A stretch of 64,000 nt of DNA from Heliocidaris erythrogramma (GCA_025617745.1 CM046863.1:2666001-2730000), one strand, 5' to 3'; positions 44,641 to 56,767 are shown, numbered from the stretch's first letter. Notes: generated by a model from the letters alone, not told the origin. A program made the numbers and translations.

Positions 44641-46435
44641 CGGTTTAACGCTGCGGGTCGATGCGAGTCAATGCGGTTGGAACCGGGTCAATTCGGATAT
44701 CAATAGTATACGGAATTGAAATCCGTGAGAACATTTTGAAAATGACCAAAAAATGTTCACCGCCGTATCGTAGCCCCCGGAATCCACCAGGAATTGGCAC
44801 GGGTTACGATGCGGGTCAATGCGAATCTCTACGGCTCCAACCGGGTCGATACGGTTTTAATTCCATATGGACCCTGTTCGAAATCCGGCCGTGTGTGACT
44901 GTAGCATTATTTACGCGTAGACTTCAGATCGATGCATTATCGTGAAATAAGTCACCCCTCATTTACTCAGTACAGTGTCGGTTTATTGTGTGCAACGCTA
45001 TTATGGTGCCTTCGAAAATTCTCTGATTTGGTCCGTACCGACAAGACCATCGGTAGGACAGAAGAGGCTGCTACACCGCATATCAAACGTCAAAGTAATG
45101 TCACATTCCTAGCACGCATGCACAGCGTGATTTATGGCAGCAGCGCTAGCTCGGCCTAGTGGGGAAAGCATATCACGGTAACGTGAGTACATGTATTGCC
45201 AAACGAGAGAAACCGCTGCCCTTTGTGCATACAGCGGGCATAACTGTGAATAATAAAGGGATCATGCCACATGAAGTATTAGCGTCACTCATCAGGTGAA
45301 TTGCGGGGGGATCGACTCTCACAGATTTTGATGCAAAATACATAAGCGACAAAAGAGATGGACGAGTTATCATATAAAGTATTCTTATTGTCTGGTAAGA
45401 GCAATGCAAAGGGCGTCGAATTTATTTTAAAGGTTACTTAGACATATTAAGGTAGAAAGGTCGGGATGTGGGGATTCAGTATTTGATTTTTCGGATCGAT
45501 ACTCAAGTTTATAAGGAGAATGTATGGGTGAGGGCTAATTGGAGTAAGAGGCGGAGGAGAGGCGGTGGCCTTGGGGTTGGAGTGAGGTACTCCCTCCCCC
45601 CTTATATATATATAATCTCGTCTTATATACATATCTCGCCTTATCGTTTTAGAGATCATCTTTCCCTATGGTTTATCTTACTTATTTCTCTTATCTCCAT
45701 TTCTTGCTATTTTCTTTCTCCTTGATTATAATTATATTCATCTGTCTCTCTTTATCTCTCCCTCTCTTCAATTGTCGTTGTATATATCATCCTTTCTTCA
45801 TCTTTGTCCCACTTTCTCTCTTTTTTTCTCCTTTATTATATTCCTCCGTCTCTCTGTATGTCATTCTTTGTCTTTACGATTAACAAGTTTTCTCTAAAAT
45901 ATCAAATGATATCACAAATGAATCATATATCATTTATTTTGTAACAAGGGTGTATAACACTTAGCAGTAAATCCAATGGTGAAAATGACAGTGGTGTCCA
46001 CACCTCCCCCCCCCCCCCCCCCCAATATGTCCCCAGAAATAAATTTCTGATTCTGTTTCAAAGTTTGTCACGGTAATTATGGGATGTTATATGTAGTTTC
46101 CCTAATTTGTCACTCTCGCTCTCTCTATCATTTCACCCCTCCCCCCCCCCCCACTTCTCTCTCGCTCTTACTCTATTTCATTCTTCTTTTTTCTGTTTCT
46201 CTTTATTTAACCGAAATTGCTCTCCTTCTCGCCGCTCATCATGAACCTATTTCATTCTCCCTCTCCCTTCTCACCCCACCCCTCTAATCTTTTTTCTTCT
46301 CTCTCTCTCTCTGTATCTCTCTCTGTCACACACACAAACACACACCCACACACACACCCAACATTTTTCATACCCTTTCGAAACAAAACATATTTCACTA
46401 AATACACCCAAGTCGCTTTTCTAACCTTCATAAGA

Positions 46436-46720
46436 TGAAGTCCGACGTAAAGTTGACTACCGATCTGCGGTCCTTTGGTATGAATCAACACTTCCTTGGA
46501 AGACAAAATCCTTCAGTATACTGATAATTTGTTCGTCAGGTCCAAATAAAATGGCGTCTGGTTGTATATACCATCCACCGTCAAACTACCACGACTACAG
46601 CGCACTTGCCGGTGTGGCAGCGTAGGCTGTCCTGCAGCGTTGCACGTCCTCGAGGCCCGATGCTGCGGATTTTTGACATGCGGATTGGGTGAGTGATCCT
46701 ATCCTCCTTCTAAGCGTATT
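46436..46720 (+). other. Conserved block with ATG and GTGAGT (unit 3)
   Basis: Third near-identical copy of 21061-21340. The short ATG frame is unchanged. Confidence 0.3.
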
Positions 46721-47935
46721 GTGACGTCATCTCGTTGTTGATGCTTTGTGTTCTAGTTGAGTAGGAGAAGAGGGAAAAGGGAGTGTTTACCTTCAATCCT
46801 TTACGATAATCCCCCCCCCCCGACTTGATTGTGAAGGATTAACTCATTATTCATTTATTGATTAAAATGATTTACAAGTTTCCCCTAAAATATAATCAAA
46901 ATGATATCACAAATGAATCATAAATCACTTATCTTGTACAAGGGTGTATAACGCTTAGCAGTAAATCCAATGGTGAAAATGGCATTGGTGCCCCCCCCCC
47001 CCCCCCAATATGGCCCAGGAAATAAAAGTGGGAGGGGGAAAAACAAAAATGTAAAAAATTGGGAAACAGGAGAAAGAGGAGAGAATAGGGAAAGAAAATC
47101 ACCCCAAAATAAAGGAAAAGGAGGGTGTTTGTTACCCAGGAATGAACAGTTATTGTTAGAGAATTAAAATCGTTGATTATAATGAGTTTTTAATGCTAGT
47201 TACGCGCAGGCTTAAATGTTAGGACCATGACCGCGATATGCGGTCCAAAATCTGAAAGCAGAAGCTTATCCGCTAGTGAAATGAGTCCTAGTGACCCAGT
47301 CGTCGAATTAAAGAAATCCACCGATTTGGTCCGTACAGACGTGACCAACGGTAGGACAGAAGAGGCTGCTACACCGCCACTGCTTTGCCTATGTCAAAAG
47401 TCAAATGGGATTTTCCTCGCACGCATGTACAGCGTGATTAATGGCAGCATGCACAACCTCGGCCAAGTGGGGGAAATTATGTATCAGGGTAACATAACGC
47501 AGAAGTATAAACATAAGATAGGTACCGCTGCTCTTTGTGAATAAAGCGGGGCATAATTGTGAATAATTAAGGGATCATGCCACATGAAGTACTCGTGTTA
47601 CTCATCAGGCGAATTGCAGGGGGGGGGGGGGGGGGAGGTGGAGGGGTGAATCTCTAGGATTTTATAATTGTGCAAAATACAAAAGTAACAACACAGATGT
47701 ACCTTGTTGCAATTGAGTTATCTAATAAAGTATTATTTATTGTCTGATAAAGAGCCATGTCAAAGGGCATCGAATTGAATGAAGAAGGTAGCAGAAGGTT
47801 GGGATATGGGGATTCAGTATTTGATTTATCGGATCACTATCCTTCACTAAAGTTTATAAGGAGAAGGTAGGAATGAGGGCGGATAGGAGTAAGAGTCGGA
47901 GGAGAGGCGGTGGCCTCAGGGTTGGAGTGAGGCCA

Positions 47936-48838
47936 TATGAATTTCTCACCCCCTGATTTGTTCACATAATTTGAAGGTCAGCTGTGCGCACATACAGACG
48001 CGACTCGAGTACCACGCTCGATCAGCTGGGTGGTCGAGGTCATTGCTGTGTATAAATCGGTGTTTTGTTCGTGGCTGTTCTATTATAGCAATGGGGGGCA
48101 ACGGCAAGGGAGGGACAGAAGAGAGCTGCTATTTACAAATCTCACTCCAAGTACACAACAGTGCGTACGCGGGAAGGAAGATTTTGACACTTTCTCATTC
48201 GACATGATTCATCCATTTCATCCACGGTATGCAACATATCACTCCACAGCTGTAACGACTGGTCAATTCGCATTCACGGTGGTTCAGCACGCACATTGGA
48301 TTGATGCACCCGTTTTAGAATGGCACAGTCCAAATCGAGCCTACATATACGCAGCATTACATACTGTACGTGCTTTATATACATGACCTCTTTTTTGCTA
48401 TGTTTCTTTTTAATTATGCAAAATAGACGGCGGTTTTTTTTTCGACCAATCAGGACGAACCTGATTTCACAAGAAAGAGTAACATCTTGGCTATCTGCTA
48501 GACTTTGCCCCCATACATTTTGACACGTCAGAAGCTATAGGAGGAATACGAGAGCAATGAGTGCAAAAAAGTGCTTCTCCTCACACAAAAAGCATGAAAC
48601 CATGCATTTTCAGTCGAAAAAAGACGGCGGTTTTTTTTCATTCAATTAAAAAATAACTGATATCATGAGATGTAGAATTAATCAAAGTTTTATAAACCGT
48701 TTACCCCCATGAAAAATCTTGCGCAGTTCCCGAGATATGATTTAAAATGTGCCGAAAAGGTCGTGTTTCCGCCAAATTTCTGTCGAAAGATCAGGGGATC
48801 ACGACCGGTTCGCGTTAAGTGAACATGACAAATTCATA
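47936..48838. mobile_element. 0.9-kb insertion in unit 3, with TATA box and short frame
   Basis: Absent from units 1 and 2 at the matching point. The ends share an imperfect inverted TATGAATTT[C/G]TCA motif (47937, 48818-48838). A TATAAAT (48053-48059) precedes an ATG at 48091. The longest frame (48030-48383) has LLFTNLTPSTQQCVRGK and HPFHPRYATYHSTAVTTG and ends by a possible donor. I recognise no family. Confidence 0.45.
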
Positions 48839-49203
48839 CCCCCCCCCCCCCTTCCCCCTTCTCTCTCTCTCTCTCTTGTCCTATCGTTTTATAGATGATC
48901 ATTCTCTATGCTTTGTCCCACTTTCTCTCTTTTATCTCCATTTCTTGCTAATTTTTTCTCCTTGATTATGATAATTTTATTCATCTGTCTCTCGATATGT
49001 CACTATTTTTCTGATTCTGTTTCAAAGTTTGTGTATTTATGGGATGTTTATTATCTTTCTCTCTCTCTCTCTCTCTCTTACTCTATTTCATTCTTTTTAT
49101 TTATTTCTGCTCTCCTTCTCGCCGCTTATCCTATAAACCTATTTCATTCTCCCACCCCCTTCCCACCCTAACCCCTAATCTATTTATTCTCTCTCCGCTC
49201 CCC

Positions 49204-49240
<37 letters not shown>

Positions 49241-49300
49241 CTACACGCACTCTCATTCGGTACTCCTTGCTCTATTGACACCCCTCTCTCTCTCTCTCTC

Positions 49301-49564
49301 TCTCTATTTGTTTGACAATGTGACCACATTGATTTGTTTTAGGTAATTATTATTATACGAGTCATATTCAAAACACAATGTTACATAGGAACAAGAGATG
49401 AAGGCATAAGAAAATAATTTTAATAACAGAACTTCATTGAACATTTACATATTTCAATAATCTTGAGACAAGATCATTTTTCTTAATAAGAGAGCTGCAT
49501 TCTTTATTCAATAAGTTGATGCACATCATGACTGTGAAGATTGATATTCATGCACTGTGGAATA
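49301..49564. other. Spacer, no feature seen
   Basis: AT-rich unique DNA after the (CT)n run. Confidence 0.35.
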
Positions 49565-49765
49565 TTGGTGAGGGTTCTTGATTCTCATACCAAAGGTCCC
49601 GAGTTCAATCCTCGTCAGGTGCTTACATCCTTGGACAAGGTGTTTTGCTCACATTTGTCCCTCTCCATCCATGTGTAAATGGGTACCTGGCGATAATAAT
49701 TGCATGGCCCCCAGGAAGAGCAGTATCAATACTGTTGTGGCTACCCTGGATAAAGAAGACAAAAC
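49565..49765 (+). mobile_element. tRNA-derived SINE
   Basis: A degenerate pol III head with B-box-like GAGTTCAATCCTCG (49610-49623) is followed by a body with ttggacaaggtgttttgct, tccctctccatcc and AAATGGGTACCTGGC (49677-49691). That body is typical of SINEs in echinoderms and other deuterostomes. Non-coding. Confidence 0.65.
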
Positions 49766-50514
49766 TGTAAGTATTAATTAATATTATATTCATAATCATA
49801 ACACCTGGACGGCAAGACTAAAGCCCGGCGCACACTGCACGATCTGACTACGATGCAATTTTGGGAAAAAGTTGTTATAACATTTGATATGAACCTTCAA
49901 ACATGTAAAATCTTCGTGATCAAAGTTCCGAATAGTAGTATGAATACTAAAATCGAAATTCTGGGCTACTGTGAGCCCCCCTGTAGGAATAAACTACTAT
50001 CGTAGTGATGTCATACCAATCTTGCGATGACTAAGATTTGAAGCCGATTTGGCCTTTACTCTAACCAGAAGAATTGTAGTTAACCAAAATTTCGTATTAG
50101 TATTCGTATCATTATTCGGAACTTCAAATGAGAAAATTTCACTTTTTTTTACTTTCATATTTAATGCAAACTGCAATTTGTTCTGTTAATTCAAAATATC
50201 AAAGCAATTATACGAGATGGTGGTAACATTAGGGAGACTTCTGTTGAAAACAATTAAAAAGAATATTTGAGGGATTTTCTGAAAAAGGCATTTAATTTAG
50301 AGCTTCAGATTTACCGGGTTGATAAGCCTTCATAAATGACTGCTTTAGCGCCATCTCGTGACGGATGGTTCATTATATCTGAGAGCAATTCAGAGCATTA
50401 ATAATGACATTGATGATCCAGAGAGAAGTACAAAAAGGTCAAAAATCTTGAGCTTTTAACATTGTATTTCTTCTTCATTCGAACAAAGCAAACTTTAATG
50501 TTGTCATTTCCAAA
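49766..50514. other. Unassigned DNA, possible Harbinger-type fragment
   Basis: Around 49823 AAGCCCGGCGCACACTGCAC looks like one end of a Harbinger-type MITE, and words of the cgtagtgatg / gcgatgac kind follow, but no partner end was found. Otherwise empty. Confidence 0.3.
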
Positions 50515-50690
50515 ATTCAGCGATGGCTTAGTGGTAGAGCAGTGACTGGGAGGACCCGGGCTCGAAACTAAGTGGCTGCCCTTGCCCTTTGGCAAGGCAT
50601 TGGTCCTCATTAAAATGTCACTTGGGGTGGGGGGGGGGGGGGGACTTAAAGCCGTCAGTCCCCTGGTAAACTAAACCCATTAAATCAAAC
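50515..50690 (+). mobile_element. tRNA-derived SINE
   Basis: A-box TGGCTTAGTGG (50524-50534) and B-box-like GGGCTCGAAACT (50559-50570) are at proper spacing. The body reads ccctttggcaaggcattggtcctcatt, a G run, then acttaaagccgtcagtcccctgg, typical of the same SINE group as 49565. Confidence 0.7.
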
Positions 50691-51320
50691 CAATATCATG
50701 ATACATTTAACAAGTTTCTGCCGGTCAGTTATTTCAAAAGTAAATTATCGCGATGGATTCTGTCGCATTCATTATTGTCATAAAGTGACAAGGATAGCTA
50801 AAAAGGAGGGTGCGACCTTTATCAACGCAACCTTAAGGCGCTGTCACACTCTACCGTATAGAGGCAGCGTATGAGGAACGTATGGACTTTTTGGGCATAC
50901 GCTGACATACGCTGAAACACGCTAGGGGTACGCTGGAATACGTTTGCAGTACGCCGGGGTACGCTGATGTACACTGACGGCCAAAATTTTTTTTGAACAT
51001 GCACATTTTCAGCGTATGCCGACGTATGAATGTTACGCTCCTCATACTTTCCTCATACGCTGAACACGCTAGAGTTACGCTGAAGGTACTTTACTCATAC
51101 GTCGAATACGCTTCTCATACGTTGAAATTGAGTGGGTCAGGAAACCTAGCGTTAGAGGAGCGTATAATAAACATGTGTCTGACGTGTGTCTAACGAATGG
51201 CTAACGTTATGATGGTAGTTCTAACGACAGTCTAACGTACTCAACTTATGCCTAACGTGTTCTGAGCGTACAGCCAACTTATCCTATGCGTATTACATGC
51301 GTATTTGCAGCGCATGGGGG

Positions 51321-51330
51321 TATATAAAGT
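51321..51330 (+). promoter_or_regulatory. TATA box of the Harbinger-type element
   Basis: TATATAAAGT lies 54 bp before the ATG at 51375, a normal spacing for transcription starting near 51350. Confidence 0.6.
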
Positions 51331-51374
51331 CTCACATTTCCAAATTTGTATCAGTTTGTACCAGCAGTTCAGAG

Positions 51375-51461
51375 ATGGAGGTTGCTGTGCTGCAAGATTA
51401 CCAGGATTTGCTACAGTTGGCAATTGAGTATGCTAGACACAGAAGAAGAAGGCGTACGTAG
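51375..51461 (+). pseudogene. Harbinger-type transposase start, truncated
   Basis: ATG at 51375, 28 codons and a stop. An acidic/hydrophobic helix (DYQDLLQLAIEYA) runs into RHRRRRR. Harbinger-family proteins (the HARBI1 type) often start this way. The rest of the gene is absent because the LINE begins here. Short, so the call leans on the element ends. Confidence 0.5.
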
Positions 51462-51462
51462 A

Positions 51463-52257
51463 ATGAGATGTGTGTGTAATTGGGTTTTTACAGACGTGTA
51501 TCAATCAGATATGATTATTTACGTCTGGGACCGACCTTTAACGTCACCATCCGAGAGACGTGACTCAGTCTCGAACCTGGGTCCGCTGAATCAGTTTATA
51601 ACTTCCACTGTTAGCTGGATTACAGGCAATCTGGGTGCCACCTTTTATACAGTGGAGGCAGCAATCCCAGCGATCATTAAAGCTGTGAAAGATGTGTGCC
51701 TAGCTGGAGTGAAGGAGGAAGTCAATCCCCATCTCCTCCGCTTGCAATACAAGACTGACCAGCTCGAGCAACTAAGCAGGAGAGATAACCTCCGAATCAC
51801 TGGCATTACAGAGGAGGAATCTGAGGAAGAATCGGAGGAGCTACTTGCCAGTAAAATTTGCAAAGTGGCAGAACAGGCTGGTGTGGATCTAAAGGGGGTG
51901 GACATTTCATCGTGTAATCGCCTTGGAAGGAAGTCTGCCGGCAAACCTCGGCAGACTTTTCTTCGTCTTACCACCAGAAGGCAGAGAGATCGTTTCTATG
52001 ACTCTCGTTTCAAGCTAAAAGGAAAAGATGGATGTCAGGGGGTCTTCGTAAATGAAGATCTCACCCCGATGAGATATGCAGTTTCGAGGGCTGCAAAAAG
52101 CTCTGCATTAGTGAAACGTGTATCGACGAAAAACGGCAACATAGTATGCAAGATGACGGATGACGAATATGTAACCATGTCCTCACCAGATGACCTCTTT
52201 GAAGTTGGCGTCGACAACATTAATTACAAAGACTTCAAACTGCATTTCATGGAATAA
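51463..52257 (+). CDS. LINE ORF1 protein (RRM-like)
   Basis: The frame is open from 51346, but its first 37 or so residues come from the Harbinger sequence in another frame, so I take the Met at 51463; a later Met is possible. Numbering from 51346: residues 85-145 form a helical, coiled-coil-like part (YTVEAAIPAIIKAVKDV, LRLQYKTDQLEQL), 146-215 an RRM-like domain (SRRDNLRITGI, SSCNRLGRKSAGKPRQTF), 225-270 the C-terminal domain (GVFVNEDLTPMRYA). It would bind LINE RNA. Intact to TAA at 52255. Confidence 0.7.
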   Translation: MRCVCNWVFTDVYQSDMIIYVWDRPLTSPSERRDSVSNLGPLNQFITSTVSWITGNLGATFYTVEAAIPAIIKAVKDVCLAGVKEEVNPHLLRLQYKTDQLEQLSRRDNLRITGITEEESEEESEELLASKICKVAEQAGVDLKGVDISSCNRLGRKSAGKPRQTFLRLTTRRQRDRFYDSRFKLKGKDGCQGVFVNEDLTPMRYAVSRAAKSSALVKRVSTKNGNIVCKMTDDEYVTMSSPDDLFEVGVDNINYKDFKLHFME

Positions 52258-52306
52258 TGTACCATTCCACCTCCTCGTGTGGAGGCGTTTTTAAAGCGTC
52301 CTTAAA

Positions 52307-55300
52307 ATGAATAATACACATTTTTATCATAAATTGACCCCAAATTCATTTGATAATGTTCTTAAATTTGATAGAACGAATTCCTTAAAGTTATCTCACA
52401 TTAATGTTCGATCTTTGTCTAAAAATTTTGAAGCTTTTAAATTATTGTTTGAAGATTGTATTCATACAAGGTTTGATGTTATTGGTATGTCTGAGGTATG
52501 GAATGTGACCAACAAGTCAATATTCGGTATAGAAGGATATTCTCTTGAAGTAAATTGTCGCCCCAGCGATTCAAGAGGAGGGGGAGTTGGAGCATACGTC
52601 AGTACATCACTAAAGTACAGGTGTTTGGAATATAGCATTAATCATGCAGAATCCCTTTGGTTAGAAATCAATATTACAGATGATATAAAAGTTACAGTTG
52701 GGATAATCTATAGAAAACCTAATACTAATGTGAAGGAATTTCAAGATGGTTTGTTGAGTGTGTTAGAAAAATGTAAAGTAGATCAACGTAAGTGTGCTCT
52801 TCTGGGCGACTTCAATATTAATTCTTTGGGTGAAGATGACACTGTCGAGGAGTTTCTCACATCATTACAATGCATAGGATTGGATCAATTGATTCAATCA
52901 CCAACAAGGGTAACAAAAGATTCCTCTAAATTATTAGATCACATATATTCAAATATCAACACATCTGAAATTCACTCAGGTATAATACAATCGGATGTGT
53001 CTGATCATTTCCCAGTTTTTGCAATTTTCAAGAACATATCGAAAGGGAAGTCTAATAAAAAAGTAATTCGGTATAGATGTTACAAAAGATATGATATAGA
53101 AACTTTCAAAGAAGATCTTGGTGCTTTTAACTGGGTAACAGTATTTAAATAAAATGATATCAACACAGCTTATTCTAATTTTTGCATTTCTTTCTCGAAC
53201 ATATGTAATAAACATGCACCGTTGGTTACTAAGCAGTTAGGAAAGAGAAAGGCAGCTAAGAAGCCATGGATATCTCGAGGGATCATGAAATCGATTCGTG
53301 TAAAACACACAATGTATGTCAAAGTTATTAAATCAGATCATCGTCAGGATCTTGTGGATAAGTACAAAAAGTATAGAAATGTACTGACCACTATACTAAA
53401 AAATGCGAAAAGGAATTACTACTGCAATTTGTTAAATAATAATAAGAATGATACAAATAAGACATGGGCTATAATCAATGAGTTGTTAGCTGGTAAAAAT
53501 AGATCAGGTGGAAGTGTTGAGGTGGACAGACTCGTCAAGCAGGTTCATGGAAAATGTGAGCAACTGACATCTGTGTCTGATATTGTTAATGAATTTAATG
53601 ACTTCTTTGTGAACATTGGACCAAATTTAGCTGATGAATTGCCGAATGGAGCTACACCATATGATGAATATTTGGGACAGAATACTGAGCCTTCTTTATT
53701 TTGGAAACCAATAACTGCGGTCGAAGTTAGAACTCAATTATTGTTAATAGATACAAAAAAAGCTTGTGGTCACGATAATATTCCAGCAAAATTAATTAAA
53801 GATAGTGCTCCTTATATATCACATCCACTGGCATATATTTTTAACTTATCATTAGAGACTGGCAAGGTTCCGGATGAAATGAAAATTGCAAAGGTTACTC
53901 CCCTTCATAAAAAAGGCTCGAGAGAGGATCCAGGTAACTATAGACCCATATCGGTTCTACCTGTCTTAGGTAAAATATTTGAAAAATTAATAAATATCAG
54001 ATTAATACAGTTTTTAGAAACAAATGATGCTTTCTATTACCATCAGTACGGTTTTCGGAAGAAATATAGTACCAAATTGTCATTAATCAATTTGATAAAT
54101 GCAACTTTGAAGTCTATAGAAGAGGGGAAAGTTACCCTTGGTGTTTTCATTGATTTTAAGAAAGCTTTCGACACCATTAATCATGATATACTTTTAGGTA
54201 AACTCCCCAATTACGGCATTCGAGGGTTACCACATGAATTGTTAAAGAACTATCTTATTAACAGATTTCAGTTTGTTCAATGTGGACAAACATTATCCAA
54301 AAAGAAAGAGATAAAATGTGGTGTTCCACAAGGATCAGTACTAGGGCCAACTTTATTTTTGATCTACATAAATGATTTGCCTTCAGTAACTAAATATTTC
54401 AATTTTCGGTTGTTTGCCGACGATTCAAACCTATTCCATACTTTTCCAGCTGACCAGGTCGAAATTGATGCAGATGAAGTGAATGACAACATACAGAAGA
54501 TACGAAACTGGTGCATGGCCAATAAACTTACAATAAACTCAATGAAAACTAATTTCATGCTAATAAGTAGCAGGCGGAAAAAAATAGGTATGAATGGTAA
54601 ATTGAAAATAGCTGGTGAGGAAATCAAAGAAGTTGATGTTGCCACTTTTGTTGGAATCAACATTGATAAACATCTGTCTTGGAATAATCACATTCGTTTT
54701 GTAAATCAGTGCATAAGAAAGAAAGTTTGAGTGATATTTAGGTTGCGACATTTTGTACCCAGGCGCACTTTAATACTGCTATATAAAGCCTTTATACAAC
54801 CACACATTACCTACGGAATAGAAGTGTGGGGAAGCACTTATAAGACTAGCCTAAGAAGCATATTGTATTCACAGAAAATGGCGGTCCGTGCTATAACATT
54901 CAGTGAATGGAGAACTCATACGACTCCTTTGTTCCAAAGTCTGCGAATCCTTAATGTATATGATTTGCATGACTTGTCAATTTCTACTTTCATGTTTGAT
55001 TTGTATAATAACAACTTGCCTCATACTTTAGTAAATTACTGTGACACTATACAGCATAGGTTCTCCACAAGGCAAAAGGAAAGTGGACAGTTGCGTCTAC
55101 CAAAATTCAGAACGACGCAAGGTCAATTTTCATTGTCTTTCATTGGTAGTGAATTTTGGAATAGATTACCTTTTAAAATCAAATTTATTTATTTATTTAT
55201 TTATTTATTTCTGATATTTATACAGGGTGACTCATTATCACCAATATTGGTGGTCTTCCATGAGGCCCTGATAGCAATAGTAAGTAACAATAATAGCCAA

Positions 55301-55339
55301 CAAAATCATGAAAATAAACTCATAACCAAAAAAAAATAA
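52307..55339 (+). pseudogene. LINE ORF2, endonuclease and reverse transcriptase (two stops)
   Basis: A single frame of 1010 codons. Endonuclease, codons 20-235: SHINVRSLSKN, GMSEVWN (catalytic Glu), RGGGVGAYVS, LLGDFNINSL, SDVSDHFPVF. A TAA at codon 282 (53150) and a TGA at codon 808 (54728) are the only breaks. Linker: KKPWISRGIMKSI. RT: MKIAKVTPLHKKGSRE, NYRPISVLPVLGKIFEKL, YGFRKKYST, GVFIDFKKAFDTINHD, CGVPQGSVLGPTLFLIYIND, RLFADDSNLF (Asp pair, codons 705-706). Thumb and C-terminus: ITYGIEVWGST, SEFWNRLPFKIK. All catalytic residues are kept. The final 50 codons after FKIK come from an inserted LINE tail, so the native C-terminus is lost. Confidence 0.85.
55177..55325 (-). mobile_element. 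CR1-like 3' end fragment, minus strand
   Basis: Reversed, it reads as a LINE 3' end: ...gggcctcatggaagaccacc, gagtcaccctgtataaat and an (AAAT)n tail, here seen as (ATTT)n at 55181-55209. It inserted into the end of ORF2. Confidence 0.6.
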
Positions 55340-55735
55340 GAACAAACATAAATTAACCAGGTCTAGAAGTAGGTTTCGGAATTCTGTTACGACATACTTG
55401 CTGAGTAAATCATAAGTGAAAACGTTTATGTAAATAGTCTGTATATGTACAAGAAATGTATTTAACATCATTACTTTCTACTTTTTGTACTTCATTGTAA
55501 ACTATTATTATTTTTAATTTGGGTATTAATTGAACTTTACCAAAATACTTTTTGTTGTTGTGGGTCAGGCTCGACTAGCACATGTGCTATTATCTGGCCC
55601 CTTTTACCAACCAATGCTTTTCTTCATTTATATGTAAATATCATTGTATGTAAAAAAAATGTATTGTAATTAAATGTTGTTGGTGGTAAATAAATCAAAT
55701 CAAATCAAATACGGTAGAGTGTGACAGCGCCTTTA

Positions 55736-56767
55736 CTCAGTCAGCTAAAAAACATAAACACTGACATTCAAACACTAGAATTGGTCTATTAGTTAATAGA
55801 CAACATGAAACACCATTTGTAAATTGAATTACATTCACAATATGAAGTATCCTGTATCCATAGATTACACACAGGAATTGCTATATGCAGTGTGACTAAA
55901 ATGTATGTACGAAACATGACCCTGTGATAATATCGTATGTTAACCGAATTCTAAACTTTTGATCCTGGACCAACACTACAGCTAATCCTAACGCTAACCC
56001 TAAAATCCTATTGCCACCCCTACCATATAGTTACCTATGCCCTAATATTATTGACCAAATTAAGCAACTGTTGCAAAATGTTGTTTTTTGTTGTTTGGAG
56101 ATTTGCCTAATAATGAGTGTTAATGCACTGAATTTATTTTGCAAATAGTTTTATCCTCTCCTCTTTCTTCAGTTCTGGGAAAGGTTAAAAACGATTTGAG
56201 AGCTAGCTTTCTCAATGTTTTAGGTTAGTTCGAAAGATTATCATAGTAGAAATGTCCCGTTTAAAGTGATTGCACTTCAAATGCCCTTAATTTCAAAATA
56301 TGACAAGAAACAGCTGAAATGTTCGGGCCGAACATTAGTGTGTAGTCCCATATACACATTTCTATGTGTAGCGCATTTGACTCTCAGCAGGACTGAGTCA
56401 ATTTCTTATCACTTCGGTGATTCCAAGAACTTACAGCATATACACCAATTCTTGTGTGCTATATTATATCACACAAGAATTAACTATAATCAATCTATCA
56501 TTATAATCAACCATTATCAATTATCAATTACCATTATCAATCATTATAATCAACCTTTCCTCAATTACTATGAGACATTTTCTTTCAAAATTCAATCTCA
56601 TGACAAGAACTCAACTTTATCTTTAATTAGGCCCTAAAATATTCTGTGTTATTCACATTGTATGATTTTTCCACTTTCAGATTTTCGCATTTGGCGTTAA
56701 TGGGTCATTTTTACAAGCCGTTTTTACGATGGAAGTATTTGATCTAGATGAAAAGCGCTGATTACTA
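55736..56767. other. Unassigned DNA with short simple repeats
   Basis: A worn CTAACCCTAA-type run near 55981-56010 and an ATTATCAATC simple repeat (56480-56560). No gene. Confidence 0.4.

Larger units (their letters stand above)
44641..49300. repeat. Tandem array, unit 3
   Basis: Matches unit 1 from 19083. It includes the last 267 bp of the Harbinger-type MITE (44641-44907) and all later modules. A 0.9-kb insertion (47936-48838) replaces the usual poly-C junction in the second half. The unit fades out in CT/CA-rich DNA near 49300. Confidence 0.8.
51462..55710 (+). mobile_element. Young CR1/L2-like LINE, nearly intact
   Basis: Both ORFs are present: ORF1 to 52257, a 49-bp gap, ORF2 52307-55339, and a 3' UTR (55340-55680) ending in an AATCA/CAAAT microsatellite tail (55688-55710). 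Only two stops break ORF2 and no frameshift is needed across 1010 codons. A short minus-strand LINE tail has been inserted near the ORF2 end (55177-55325). It differs from the LINE at 1400 in ORF1 and in spacer length. Confidence 0.8.
50836..55732 (+). mobile_element. Harbinger-type element occupied by a LINE
   Basis: Inverted ends AGGCGCTGTCACACTCTACC (23 bp in all), with TTA at 50833-50835 and 55733-55735. The left 600 bp comprise a region of repeated TACGCTG / CATACG words, a TATA box and the start of a protein. From about 51462 to 55710 the interior is a LINE, after which only the 23-bp right end remains. The element was probably already a deletion derivative when the LINE arrived, or the LINE insertion removed the rest. 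Confidence 0.75.

Noticed and set aside
18876-49300. Array halves as LTRs of a retrovirus-like element
   Set aside because: No gag, protease, integrase or primer-binding site; the direct repeats recur three times and are internally modular.
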